A stretch of DNA of 64,000 nucleotides, taken from assembly GCA_951802425.1 (NCBI GenBank), contig OX637802.1:124001-188000 (forward strand), in the 5' to 3' direction. The stretch is from Clavaria fumosa (Eukaryota; Basidiomycota; Agaricomycetes; Agaricales; Clavariaceae). Every line of letters starts with the position of its first letter. The first letter of the stretch is position 1. Below are positions 23,706-35,336 of this stretch, piece by piece. A program made the position numbers and the translations under genes. The notes under the pieces are model-generated. The model worked only from the letters and a program-made list of their open reading frames with translations. It did not search any database and was not told the origin of the DNA.

Positions 23706-24890
23706 ATGTCTTCCAGTCACACTCCTCCCCAACCCATCACTCACCACTTCCAAACATGCACAGGTAGCCATGCGATCACTCCAATGGCATGGGAGACTAC
23801 TCGTGAGCCGCCTACCACCATACAAGAACGACCCACATCCGTCGTTCAATCACAGCCTGAAGAACCTGCCCAAATCGCACCTAGTCACGCCTCATCCCCA
23901 CGTGAAGAAGCCGAGTCCCTCGTAGAGCAGCTCGGCTACCCACGCTTCGACCGCCCTCGCCACCGCACCTACCAAATCCTTAACAATACTCGCTGCCAAT
24001 ACGAGGCTGGAACTCTCGATGAAGAACTAGCATATCTCATAGAAACCATGAACCTCTATGAGCCTTTGGTACAATTGACAGACGGATTCTGCACTAATCC
24101 ACAGAACCGGTTATACGAGAGTCAGCATCAGTATCCAGGGACTACCAACTGTGGAGTTCCAACTCCTCCCGACCTGGATACCCCCTCGCGACCTCCAAGA
24201 CAGGTTCAACCCACCAGAGGACCCTGGGATATGGCCCCGCTTTTCCAGGTCATGGCCCAATCTCTTCAGAATTTCGCGAATCCTGCTGCACCTGATGAGC
24301 AACCAGCCATTGTCTCTAGGATCCCAAGGTACACCACCCCTTGCAGTAGCTGGCCTACGTGGATGCAGCCAGCCACTACTCTGAGTAGGGTGCTCCCTTG
24401 CGACCCTATAGGGACTGAAGCAATGCTTCAACCTGCCCCTCGCCTTGAGATTCTGGTCGAGCCCTTCTGCATTCCACAACCGGAAGCGCGACCAGTACCC
24501 CCAATGGAGACGCAACCAGCATCTCGCCCCCCGTCTCAGGCTGAAGCCTCGCAGGTCCCTTTGGTCCCCCCTATGCCTCCACACCCCGCTGCCGCGCTTC
24601 GAGATGAGGCCCCTGGTACCCACCACCACCATTACTATTACCAGGCTCCTCCCTCCAAAGGACCATTGACCCGAGATGCCTTCACTCGAGAATCCAAGCT
24701 TGACACCAGATGCCCCGAGCTGTTCAATGGTTGCAACCAGCACAGATGGAAACCCTTTGTCACAGAATGTCTTATGACTTTTTTCGCAAAACCCGTAACC
24801 TTCCAAGGCGACCACAAGAAGGTTACTTTTGTGGCCTCTTATCTCACGGACACCGCGCAGAGCCACTACACCTCCCTCCTTCAATCAATC
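23706..24890 (+). pseudogene. gag: Element 3 gag, C-terminally deleted
   Basis: Starts with ATG (MSSSHTPPQP) 53 nt after the LTR. A long Pro-rich N-terminal region (about residues 1-315) leads into the gag core start (PELFNGCNQHRWKPFVTEC, then VASYLTDTAQSHYTSLLQ). At about 24890 the reading frame passes, without a stop, into out-of-frame RT sequence, so the capsid C-terminus and any zinc knuckle are deleted. The fused frame stops at 24998. Confidence 0.75.
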
Positions 24891-27177
24891 CTGACCACGT
24901 CCGAGAGGTCTTACGATGTCTACGCAAGGCAGACTTACACGCGTGACCCGAGAAGTGTGATTTCCACATGGCGACGGTCAAATATCTCGGAGTTATAGTG
25001 TCCCCTGATGGAATTGCCATGGACCCTTCGAAAATACAGGCCATTCTAAGTTGGCCCATACCCACGAAGATCCGCAACCTTCAAAGCTTCTTAGGTTTCG
25101 CTAACTTCTATCAAAGATTCATAGACAACTATTCCGGCATTGTTATTCTGCTTACACGACTCCTTCACAAGGACACACCTTGGAAGTGGAGCCCACGATG
25201 CCAAGAAGTCTTCGATATTCTCAAACAAGCCTTTACCGAAGCTCCTGTCCTCCGACACTACGACCCTGACCACCCTATCACACTAGAATGTGATGCTTCC
25301 AATTATGCGATAGCGGCCATTCTCTCCCAAACTGATCCTGCGACTAACAAGCTATGTCCCATCACTTTCCACACACATACAATGATTGCCACAGAGCTCA
25401 ACTACAACATTTACGACAAAGAGCTCCTCGCAATACACGATGCGTTCAAGCAATGGAGAGCATACCTCAAAGGCACGTGATACCAAATTCAGGTCTTTTC
25501 AGACCACAATAACTTGCGATATTTTACCACCACGAAGCAACTCAGCCATCGACAAGCCTGCTGGGCAGAGTACCTTTCCAGTTTCGATTATATTATTCAT
25601 TATCGAGCAGGAAAGCTTGGTGCGAAGCCAGATGCCCTCACGCGATGACCCAATGTCTACCCGAAGAAGTCTGACCAGCCTGCGACTAATGCGCAAAACA
25701 ACAAGGTCGCAATACCGCCGGAACTACTTTGAGCAGCTGTCATCCTCAATGAAGAAGCCCTGATTTCACGAATTCGACACGCCCCTTGCAACTCTTACTT
25801 CTCAAAGAAATCACAGGGTGCTTCACAAGGTCGTGACAAGGTGTTCTTGCTCTCGCCCAATGGCTCACTACTACTTCGCAATGGTAAAATATATGTCCCT
25901 GACTATGACTCCCTCCGATTCGATATCCTATGCTCCAACCACAACCACAAACTATGAGGACATCCAGGTATAAGGAAGACAACCCAACTAATAAATAGGT
26001 TGTTTTTCTGGCCAGGACTCCGAAAGGATGTAACTGTCTATGTCCGTGGTTGTCACACCTGTGCAAGAGCAAAACCCATCCGGCACAAACCCTTGCCCAT
26101 AGGCAAGCGACCTTGGTCTTCAATCTCAATGGACCATATCGAAGCCCTCCCCCTCTCTGCGACCTTTGACTCAATCCTCATTGTTGTCTGTCAACTTACG
26201 AAACAAGCGATTTTCATCTCTACCAATACTACTGACACTGCGAAAGAATTAGCCCAGCATTTTGTCACCCACGTCTTCTCAAAGCATGGGCTACCCACGG
26301 ATATAGTGTCAGATAGAGGAAGATTATTCATTTCTAAGTTTGGTCTTCATTATGTCAGGCTCTGGATATTACTTCCAATCTCTCCACAGCCTACAATCCC
26401 GAGACTGACGGACAAATGGAACGAGTTAATCAGATCTTGGAGCAATATATTCGAATCTATACGAACTACCAGCAGGATGACTGGACCTACCAACTCCCAC
26501 TTGCCGAGTTTGTATACAACAACACCCCCCACAGTGCAACTGGTGTCTCCCCATTCTTCGCGAACAAAGGATACCACCCAAGACTCACGATTTCCCTCGA
26601 AGGGATACCCGTGCATGAAGCACACATGGTCGCGACCAATCTCAAGACACTCCATCAGCACTTACGAGATCAACTCAAGGTCATGAATGAGGCCTACTCA
26701 CGCTTCATGGACAGGAAGAGAGAGGTTACACCGGACTGGAAAGAAGGAACAAAGGTGTGGTTAGATTTGCAGAATGTGAAGACGAAAAGACCGATGAAGA
26801 AATTGGACTCGAAACGAGCCGGACCTTTCCCCATACTCACCACACATATTGTCTCCAGTTACCGAAATCGATGTGAGAAATTCACAATGTTTTCCACATT
26901 TCATTACTCGAGAAAGTCTACAACGACGCCTTTCCTCAACAACAACAGCAGCCTCCACCCCCTATCGAAATTGACAGTGAACAACACTATGAAGTTGCCG
27001 ACATACTGGATTCTCAAAGGAGGGGTAGGAAAGTGCTCTACCTCATATGTTGGGAAGGTTATGGACCTGAGGACGACACCTGGGAACCCATAGAATCACT
27101 TTCCGGCTCGAAGGAACTCCTCAAGGACTTCCATGCAACCTACCTGGAAAAACCTCATGCGACTCATGCAACTCAAT
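24890..27177 (+). pseudogene. pol: Element 3 pol remnant: RT end, RNase H, integrase, chromodomain
   Basis: Begins after the RT catalytic box (PDHVREVLRCLRKADLHA, then KYLGVIVSPDGI). RNase H (TLECDASNYAIAAIL, NIYDKELLAI), integrase zinc domain, core (SISMDHIEALP, IVSDRGRLFIS, DGQMERVNQILEQY) and a chromodomain at about 26985-27177 (LYLICWEGYGPEDDTWEP) follow. Four in-frame stops are TGA at 24944, 25478, 25646 and 25955, at places where Arg (or Arg/Ala) is usual. Further frameshifts occur near 26360 and 26860. Not functional. Confidence 0.85.
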
Positions 27178-27277
27178 AATTCTCCTCGCCTCTTTTTCAT
27201 TTTTCCTCACTTTCTCACTTCGGACTTCACAGCAATTTATATACGCAATAAAAATACAACAAGAAAAATTTTATCTA

Positions 27278-29299
27278 CTAGTCGCGAGCTTTTTCCTTCC
27301 CCTTTTGCAACCCTTCTGCTCCTTCCCTGCCTTCCACACTCACAACTTTTTCCTTTTCCTCCTTCTCCTCCTCTCCAACTTCGGGAGCCTTCAATTCCAA
27401 GCCCCAATTGTCCACCCTTGGAATGTCTAACAACTCCCTCCTCATGCGATGCTGCTCCTGCTCTGCCCATTGCTCTACCCACAACAGGAGTTCTTTCGGC
27501 GACTTCATCAAGAGGTCTTTGTAGGCGAAGAAGACCATCTCGAGGCCTCACGGAGCTCACCGACCATACTCCCACATTGGTCACATAATTCTAGAAACAA
27601 ACTGTCAACTTATTGTTGAGAATACGAAACTCATGAGTACTTACCTCGCAACTGCCCCCTCGACATCGACAGCTCCTCCTCCATCTTCCCCACCATCACG
27701 ATTAATCCTATAAAGACACGGAATTAGCTTATTTCATACCCGCAAAACTTAGACTTACCCTCCCTCTCCTTCTTCACCTCCTTCAACTCGCAACATACTT
27801 CTCTCAACTTAGTCTCCTGGTCTGAAAAAGGAAAGAAATTAGTTTGCAATGCAGTAAAACCAGGCTATTACTCACATTCCCACTCCCCATGGAGAGCCTC
27901 AAATTCTCTCTCCACTCCCTCAGCCCACGCCGTCAGTTCCGCAACTTCCGCATCCACAATTTTGGACGCAGGTACCTTCGACAACTTCTCCTGCATTCCT
28001 TCTACCTCCTTACCCTTTCCTATAAACTCGCGAGTTCAGTAAAAAATCACTGAACACAAAGGAAACCCACCTTTTGCACTTCTCCATGCCTCCTCCAACT
28101 CGTGTTTTACCACTGCCAGCTCTCCTTCCAACTCCACTTCCCTGTTGGACTTCTCCACCCACAATGTCTTCCTCGAGGGCTCCATGACCTGCTGCCTCAA
28201 CATCGCGAGTTCCCTCTCCATTTCCTCCCTCATCCCAGACTCTTGTGGCAAGCTCACCGCCTTTGTCCGCACCATCGTCGCAACTTGCTTCAACTCTTTG
28301 ACTTCCTCCTCCCTCTTCTTCAACCTCCCTTCCAACCAATGCTCCATCGTCGCCCTTGAAGGATCTTGATTTCCTCCTCACACTCCATCACCTTCCAAAG
28401 TAGCCGCCCCTTTTCTCCCAGAGTTGCCAGAATCTTCGCCTTCTCCACACGAACCCTTGCAATGTTCGATAGACGCACCGGCACGTCTTCCTCCGTCTCC
28501 GTTTCCTCCTCTGATGGACTCCCGACTCGCCTCTTCGATGTCAAAGGACCCAGCATAGGCGACTGCGACTTCGCCCTCGTTCGTTTCCCACGTCCCGCCC
28601 TTGTCGGAGTTTCCGGGACTGGTATTGTGGGGTATTTCGGCCCCCCTCGACTTGCAACCACTGGCGTACTTGCTGTCGCCATCACCGATCCTTCCATGCG
28701 CCGCAACGCTTCGTCCACCCGCACGTCATTCCACCCAAGCTGAGCCTTGACACGCCATCGACGAAAGTCTTGGACCCAGGAGCACTTCCCGTGCTCCTCC
28801 GCGCATTGACGACATTTGCTGGCAGCGCTGCGCTCGCACTGCCGGCCCTTTGCGACACAATTGTCACAATCCTGTTGTTCAGCAATTAGAAAAAATGAAT
28901 AGAGCAAGAAACATCATTACACACCTCTCGCTCCATCCCGTTCCACTCTTTGTTTTCCTTCACTGACCCTATTTTCTTCCAAGCTTTTAGGAAGTCTGCG
29001 GGCGACAGGTCAGCCTCACCCACGACATTCTCCATCGCCCTGCTTGAGTCTGCAACATTGCTCGCAGTCTTGCTCATACTCACGATGTTGCCTCGTGTCT
29101 TGTGGCGGCCTGCGACTTTGCGAAGATGCGCACATCGCTCTTGCTCGGCCTTTTGGCAGGCCAACATCTCAGCCAGCGCCTCTTTGTCACGGCTAGTCTC
29201 ACCCCTTTCAAACTCCTCATATAAGCACGTTTCGCGCACGACCTCGTTTTGATCATTATCGGTTTCGAGTTCGTGTTGCTTGACGAAGGTGGAGACCAT
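27278..29299 (-). CDS. Antisense accessory gene of element 3: Zn2Cys6-like + coiled coil
   Basis: Lies between pol and the 3' LTR on the opposite strand. Start ATG 29299. Exons with consensus borders: 29299-28925, 28871-28071, 28019-27876, 27821-27759, 27707-27645, 27538-27278; the resolved introns are about 51-54 bp, the last one about 106 bp. Exon 2 opens with cysteines spaced C-x2-C-x6-C-x7-C-x2-C-x6-C (DCDNCVAKGRQC, then CRQCAEEHGKC), the spacing of fungal Zn2Cys6 DNA-binding clusters, and continues as long charged helices (REEMERELAMLRQQVME, KKREEEVKELKQV). A one-base frame change near 28350 in exon 2 may be a mutation or a missed intron. Function unknown. Regulation of the element or the host is a guess. 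The same layout occurs in element 4. Confidence 0.65.
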
Positions 29300-29401
29300 G
29301 GTGGTTTGACTTAGAGAAAGATTTTGGGTGTCGTGACTTGATCAACAAACATCGTGCTGACTAATCATCATGTGACCTCCACTCTCGCAGGGCTCGAGGC
29401 T

Positions 29402-29415
29402 TGAAGGGGGGGTAA
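29402..29415 (+). other. Element 3 polypurine tract
   Basis: TGAAGGGGGGGTAA directly precedes the 3' LTR, the expected position of the plus-strand priming site. Confidence 0.8.
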
Positions 29416-30776
29416 TGTCAGGACCCATTCATTTTTCCCATACCCAAACCGACCTTACCAACACTTCCGAACCTCCCGACAACCCTCTACAACCTCGCAA
29501 GCCCCTCTACACGCTTCCAAAACCCACTCTCCCCTTCCGGAAGCCTCCCCAACCTCTCCCGCACTCATACGACACTTGCGACCACTATACCATACTCGTG
29601 GCACCTCTGGCACTATCACTACCAGCGCCAATACGTTATCAGCATTACGACCATTACCAGTGTTATCCACATGACTACCCGCCCATAGGTCACCTGCATC
29701 ACTAGCATCACCTGCGTCACCAGCATCACCTGTGTCACTAGCATCACCCACGTGATCGCTCTTATGATCTCGCAACCTTAACACTCAAATGTGCCACCAA
29801 TGGTCAGCTGTATGTACACTTCAAATATGCATCCCTTCTTCTCCTCAGTCATCTATAATTATGTTACTTATGATCCGAGAATCCCTCTGTAGTTATAGCG
29901 ATGTATATACTTATTTAACTAGGTCGTGACCTGTGACAGGTCATCTTCGCAACCTTACCTATGCATACCTAACCCCTTGCGACCTTAGTAGATTACGCGC
30001 CTAGTCACCTTACCACTAAACATACCCTGTACTACTATAGTCTCATTGCCTGGTGACCTCTGTACTTTCCCTTTTTTGTTATACTCTCTATATGCACATA
30101 TATAAGTCTCGCATGTACTTCTCAAACTGTAGACTTGATATTGACGCACATATATAAGTCTTGCATGTACTTCTCAAACTGTAGACTTGATATTGACGCA
30201 CATTGGTTTAAGCTTGAGGCTAGTACACCCTTTGAGCTTGGAACCACCGTGATTGATAGGTCTTGTCTCTCTTGGTGACTACAAGATTGCCAAGACACAC
30301 TCTACTCTATTCTAACTCGCCCTCTGCACTTGTACAACTCGTGCAATCTAAGTATTCTCTCTTATTTGTCTTGGTACTGATCTTCAAACTCTACAGGTTC
30401 TCCCATCAGTTGGCAAAGTTATCACCTTCACCGACACACTTCTCAACACTGTCGCGACTACCCGCGACTCTTCTAACATAATCTATTTCTTTCACCTCGT
30501 CTTTTTCCTCTTCTACGCTTCATTGGTCGACTTCGCGACCTTCTCAGCATTACGTGTTTCTCCCATCTTGTCAATTTCTTTCCTTACGCTTCTGACGTCT
30601 CCCGCCTTACTACTTGTCTGTTTCCATTCCCATGTCATCCCGGACATTTCCACAACCTTCTGGGACCAAGCATTTTCGACTGTGCTCGACAGTTGATTGG
30701 TCTTAGCGAGTTTCCAGGACTGGTCACCAACAAGTCAATCTCCAGCATTACTATCGAGACGGGACAGGCCCTAACA
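29416..30776 (+). repeat. Element 3 3' LTR (1361 bp) with duplicated TATA unit
   Basis: Pairs with the 5' LTR but is 70 bp longer. There is an 18-bp insertion near 29645, and a 52-bp unit containing TATATAAG is tandemly repeated (30095-30146 and 30147-30198, one mismatch seen). Ends CCCTAACA at 30776. Confidence 0.92.
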
Positions 30777-30781
30777 ACGTG

Positions 30782-31432
30782 CAGGCCATCAAAGGGAGAG
30801 CCCTCCCTGTATGACATTCCAGGCACTGGAACACAAAGATAACGCCAACCGTCGTGCAGACAATTGAGGTGTTTGTAGACGCCGGAGTCTCTGTTGGGGA
30901 AATGGAGCTCTGGGACGAGTTTGTACTCGCATGGGCATGCGAGTATGTGCGAAAGGGGAATGTCCCCTTGGACGATGATATCCAGCTAGCGCTGGGTGAA
31001 TGGGAGAAGCCTCCTGTACCTCCCCAGACATATGCACTGCTAGAGTGCATAGGGCGTGGGGCATGTCCATGCCGTCTTCAGTTAAATGAGAAGACGGGAG
31101 ACGAACGGAGGGGCGATGTGCCCCTGGAAGAAGGTGGAAGTACGTCCACCATTAGAAACCCACTAGGGCTACCTATTGGGGGTTTAACAATATCCCAGAC
31201 AGAGGGTGCGGGGCCCTCTCAAAAACAAGAGAAAGCGGCTAAGTCATCAGCCGCTAAGGCTGCGAAGAGGCCTGTTGTGTCGTCACCTGACTGGAGCACA
31301 ACAAGGGCGAGCCACCATGAGACTACGAGCAGGGCTTGGACTAAGTGTCCGAGCTCTTTAAAAAATATGCCTACCCTGCAAGACGAGACAGCGGCACTTG
31401 GGGCACCCCCCACCGGGGTGTGCCGCTCGTGA
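30782..31432 (+). pseudogene. Repeat D ORF, right part (copy 1)
   Basis: Continues the D protein interrupted by element 3. The frame 30854-31432 has SVGEMELWDEFVLAWACEYV, then VPLDDDIQLALGEWEKPPVP, then a Lys/Ala tail (SSAAKAAKRPVVSSPDWS). Copy 2 shows the same blocks (LDDDIQLVLAEWEKPPIPPQ). No known domain. Confidence 0.6.
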
Positions 31433-31844
31433 CACGCTGTCCAACTGTCACGCAGACCACCGGGTAGGACCTGTCAGCACCAGGCGAAGGCCCCAGGAGG
31501 GGATCGCACCCGGTGACATGGCGGTAACCCTGCCCAAGGGGATGCGCCCCTTGTAACATTATCACAATCCTGCTTGTCATCCTGTGCTGCCCACGCATTG
31601 CCTCTGGTTGGGGCCTCTCCGGAGGGGGAGGGTGTAAGGCTATAGGCCTTTTCTATTCTTTTATTAAATAATCTACATACCATAATAGTCTACTAGCATA
31701 GCCGCTTAGGCTATGCTTACATCAGCGGCCCCTAGAGGGCCGCTCGCCTATATATACTGTGTCGCGACTGTACAGAGAGGGTAGATCCCTCTATATAGAA
31801 CTACTACACTCAATATACCATTGAGTCCAGTTCTTTTGAGGGAT
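31433..31844 (+). repeat. Repeat D non-coding tail (copy 1)
   Basis: Shared with 48712-49136. Contains CTATATATACTGTGTC, GAGAGGGTAGATCCCTCTAT and the terminal CTCAATATACCATTGAG small palindrome, and ends TTCTTTTGAGGGAT. The TATA-plus-terminal structure resembles an LTR U3/R region, but no second copy flanks the ORF in this window. Confidence 0.55.
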
Positions 31845-31849
31845 AGAAA

Positions 31850-34326
31850 GTATTACATGGACCGACCAGTGGGCATGTTTGATGACGCCATTAGCATGGG
31901 AATAATATCCAGAGATACAGATGTGACAGATTCTGTACCGTTTCTTGAGGAAATCGAGGGCCTTGATGAATGGGGTACCATTATCCATAATGATCTCTTC
32001 TACTGCTCCCCATCAGCACAGTATATCTTCAAATATAAAGGTTCCAAGAAGTTGGGCGGTCTCATTTTGTAGCAGTCTCGCTTCCAGATATGCAGATAAT
32101 GAGCATCAGGCGTGGACAAGAAGTCGGAAACTGTGAGCTCTGGGTAGGAACATGGTATCTATGTGCACTTGATGGAAAAGACTGGCTGGTGTGGTGACCA
32201 TCAGGGGAATAAACATCTTCCAGATTTGTTGGGTCTGACACTGGTGACAAGTTCGGACAAACCACTTTATGTCTTGATCCAACACCGGCCACCAGAACCG
32301 ATTTAAAATATGTGTCCAGATCATGTAAACGCCTTTGTGGCCAAGTGAATTGTGTGCCTCTGAATAATTGCAAGCCGCTTGTGGTCTGGAGGTACTACCT
32401 GGTGGCATCTGTTAGGTCGGCGATGCCACAGCTTGTCATCAAGGATGAAGAACCCAGATGCAGAGTGGACTAATCGTCGGAACTGGTTTGCATCGATGCC
32501 GGATGGACGGATCAGGTTTCGAAGGAAAGATTCAATTTGCGGATCTGTTCTTCTCTTTTCTTTGCTGCATCTGATCAGGGGTATAAAGATGGTGGAGGAT
32601 TCATTGGGGGCTGGTGAATCATCGGATGGTACTGTCGAATTGAGTAGCATCAATCCTGTGTGAAGTTGGAAGCCAGTATGAGTGATGTCAGGGAGCTGCG
32701 CCTCGGATCAGTAGGAAGATTCGGGTGCTCGATTCATGCATTCAATGGCAAACACATAGCTCCGATTGATCCATTCTTTGTGATCTTCGGACTCGGTGTC
32801 ATCTTCACCATCAGCAGCATGTTGGTGTGATAATCCATCGGCTCCAGTATGCTTATCTGCTGGGATGTGAACAAGGTCAAAATCAAAAAGTAGTATACTG
32901 GCAATCCTCAATTCATGGCAGCATTTGGTTGAATGTCTGGATTGTTTAGCATGCCCTTAATGAATCTAGCATCCATTTCGACAGTGAATTTTAGAAGGCT
33001 GATAAGGTAAATCCGGTATGACCAGAGGGTGTGGAACAGTCCATATAACTTGATTTTTGCCTGAGAGTATCGGGCCTCGCATTTGTTCCAGGTAATCGAA
33101 CTGAACCTAGATGGGTACCGGATTCCATCTTCTCTGATTTGAAATAGCACAAAGCCAACCGCAATGTTGGACAAGTCAACCACCATAATCATGGGCCATC
33201 CAGAGCAGTAGTCAATCGGTCGAATGGCGGATGAGTTGACTATTGTGTCTTTAAGTTGGTCCATCGAATTTTGTTCTTCTTCCTCGAACCTGAATCGAAC
33301 GTCCTTACGAGTTAGGCTGACAAGTGGTTGGGCAAGTACGGCATAGTTTTTAATGAATATCCGGAGCAGTCTGCAGATGCCTAAAAATGATTGGACATCT
33401 GTGAGTGTTTTGCACAGAGGCCAGTCTCAGATCCGTTGAACATTGGAAGCATCTGGAACTCGCCCTTCATATGTGCACATGTGTCCAGTAATGATTGTTT
33501 TGGGGGTGCAGATTGTTGTTTTCTTGCCATTGAAGGTTCCTCCAACTTTTTTGACTTGATGGAGCACCTGGTTGATGTTATTCAAATGCTCCCAGACGAA
33601 CCACTGTATTTGCGGATTCTCCGGGATCATCTCGTAAGTGCCGTCCAGAAGCTTGTATCGGGTTTCCGGGCCCTTAATCGCTACATTGTCTACAAATGGG
33701 ATGGTTACATGCGGAATTTAGTCTTGCAGGATATGCATGACATCCCCATGCATAATTTGTGTCACATTGGTATATCCCATCAGGATGCAAGTGAGCTGTT
33801 TCGCTCTGAGAGGGGTTTGAAATGTGGTAAGGTCTTGGCTTCGCTTGTCGAGAGACTGCTGATCAAAGGAAATGAATAAATTGAGTGATCCATAGCATCT
33901 GCATCCAGTGAATGACTCTGCAAAAACCTCCATTATGGGGGGAACCACGGAATCGCTGATAGTGACTTTGTTCAATGGCTGGAGGTTGTGTACGAGTTGG
34001 AGGGACTTCCCGTCTTTCTTTAATATGCAAAACCACTGGGACCGATAAGAAGAATTGGATTCTTCATAGACTCTGGCCACTATCTTTTCTTGGATAACCT
34101 TTAGGACTTCATCGTAGATGCCAGGGGGAATTGGTATATTTTTGAAAATCCAAGGAACATGTTCGACTGTCGGGATGATAATTGGATCGAAGTATTTTGC
34201 ATGGAATTGTCCTTTTTCGGTCTCCTTCCAAGTGAAGGCATCTTCCTAAGCTTTAATAAGGTAGTGAACGAGTTTTTCTTCCTCCAGCCATAAAAATCCG
34301 GTGGGATTTGCATTATGTGCATCGAT
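31850..34326 (-). pseudogene. pol: Element E: decayed Ty3/gypsy pol, no gag or LTR
   Basis: Minus strand, in order: RT N-terminus (TGFLWLEEEKLVHYLIKA at about 34290, WIFKNIPIPPG), RT palm (NSSYRSQWFCILKKDGKS, LTTFQTPL), catalytic box reading FVDN instead of F/YxDD near 33700, RT/connection (RRFVWEHL-like, IITGHMCTYEGRVPD), RNase H (MVVDLSNIAVGFVL, VHIPADKHTGADGLSHQ), integrase zinc domain (CHQCQTQQ) and core end (DNGTPFIKALDFLKKRY at 31988). Many stops and frameshifts. No LTRs or gag found. Confidence 0.8.
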
Positions 34327-34689
34327 ACCAAGTGCCAAAGGCCCAGAACTCTGTTTTACAGCTATGTACCAGTGAATCACATAGTGTACAGGGCAAGGAA
34401 AGGCCCTACATAGTCTTCTGTAGTTTCCTGGTCCAGTGGACAGGGCCCTTGCTCTGTGACCATTGTCAGAAGGGCACACGGGCAACTCATTAGGAGTTGT
34501 GGAGTGACCACCTGGGACACCATTTGGGCCCCACGTTAACAAAAGTTTCATAGAATAAGAGTTCTATAGAAACATAAGTACATAGAAGAGCAGCCTAAGA
34601 GGACAGGACTGCTAAGAGATCAAAGAAATCCTGAGGGCCCAAGGCCCAGAACCTTGTTTTACAGTGTCCTAAAACGATGCTGGACCTGG

Positions 34690-35336
34690 CTGTTGCCCCC
34701 TTCGATGGGCAAAAAAGGAACTTTCATATGTTCCTCCGATCACTTCGCCTCTGATTTATGGCGAACCCTACTGTCTATGCCACGGACCTGGCAAAGGTCC
34801 TCTTTGCACTGAGCAAACTTGGAGATGGATTTGATGCTGAATGGGCAAATGTGAAGGTGGAAGAGATCCTGGGTAATGGTGCAACCAGAACCTGGGTGGA
34901 GTTTATGGAGGAGATGAAGCAAGTGTTCGATGACCTGAATGACTGTGCGACTGCCCTTGCCGATATTGCAGGGTTGAAACAGGGTGCCATGATGGCACCA
35001 GAGTTCTTTGTGATGTTTGAGACACTGTTCTGACAGGCGAAGCTGAGTGCAGAGAAAGACTCAGGAATTCTGGTCCATTGGCTGGAGTCAAACCTGAGTA
35101 GGAGGTTGGTGGAGAGGATCTATGGTGTCTCCCTGATGCCAGAGACATACGGAGAATGGAAGGTGCTGGCTGAGAGGCTTGATGCCCAGCAAAGGCGACT
35201 GGATGGGATACTTGCAGGACAGACACCACAACCCACCGCAACCCCTGCATGGCCTACTGTGACCCTGGCACGACCTATCGCAACCCTACCGCAACCCATC
35301 GCGACCCCGGTGCAACCCATCGCGACCCTGGCGTGA
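34690..35336 (+). pseudogene. gag: F' gag remnant
   Basis: Frames 34758-35033 (TDLAKVLFALSKLGDGF, ATALADIAGLKQGAMMAPEF) and 35106-35336 (RIYGVSLMPETYGEW, RLDAQQRRLDGILAGQ), separated by a TGA near 35030. This is a Retrotrans_gag-type capsid. The C-terminus passes into repeated T-P/L-x-R/Q-P units encoded by a degenerate ~15-nt CGACC(C)-type tandem repeat (35230-35430). A TGA truncates it before any zinc knuckle. Confidence 0.75.

Larger units (their letters stand above)
22363..30776 (+). mobile_element. Element 3: complete-ended LTR retrotransposon (8.4 kb) inside repeat D
   Basis: Ends TGTCAGGACC...GGCCCTAACA, flanked by ACGTG at 22358-22362 and 30777-30781. 5' LTR 22363-23653, gag 23706 to about 24890, pol remnant to 27177, antisense gene 29299-27278, polypurine tract GAAGGGGGGG at 29403, 3' LTR 29416-30776. 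Part of gag, the protease and most of RT including the catalytic box are deleted at about 24890, so the copy is not autonomous. The LTRs are very similar, with mainly C/T and G/A differences, indicating moderately recent insertion. Confidence 0.93.
20931..31844 (+). mobile_element. Repeat D copy 1, split by element 3
   Basis: Left half 20931-22362 and right half 30777-31844 together align along their length with D copy 2 at 46597-49136. The junction sequence GGGGCATACGTG|...|ACGTGCAGGCCATC versus GGGGCATATGCGCAGGCCATC in copy 2 shows an insertion with a 5-bp duplication. D encodes no RT, integrase or transposase that I can see. Its right end carries a TATA-containing non-coding tail ending CCAGTTCTTTTGAGGGAT. 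It may be a non-autonomous LTR-type element or the accessory part of a larger one. Confidence 0.75.

Noticed and set aside
24111..24884. 257-codon minus ORF opposite element 3 gag
   Set aside because: A shadow of the Pro-rich gag frame, without domain or cysteine pattern. Unlike the real antisense gene further downstream, it is not supported by splice sites or structure.
29640..29760. Regularly spaced GCATCAC words in the LTR, CRISPR-like at first glance
   Set aside because: Short degenerate minisatellite inside an LTR of a eukaryotic element. No spacer structure.
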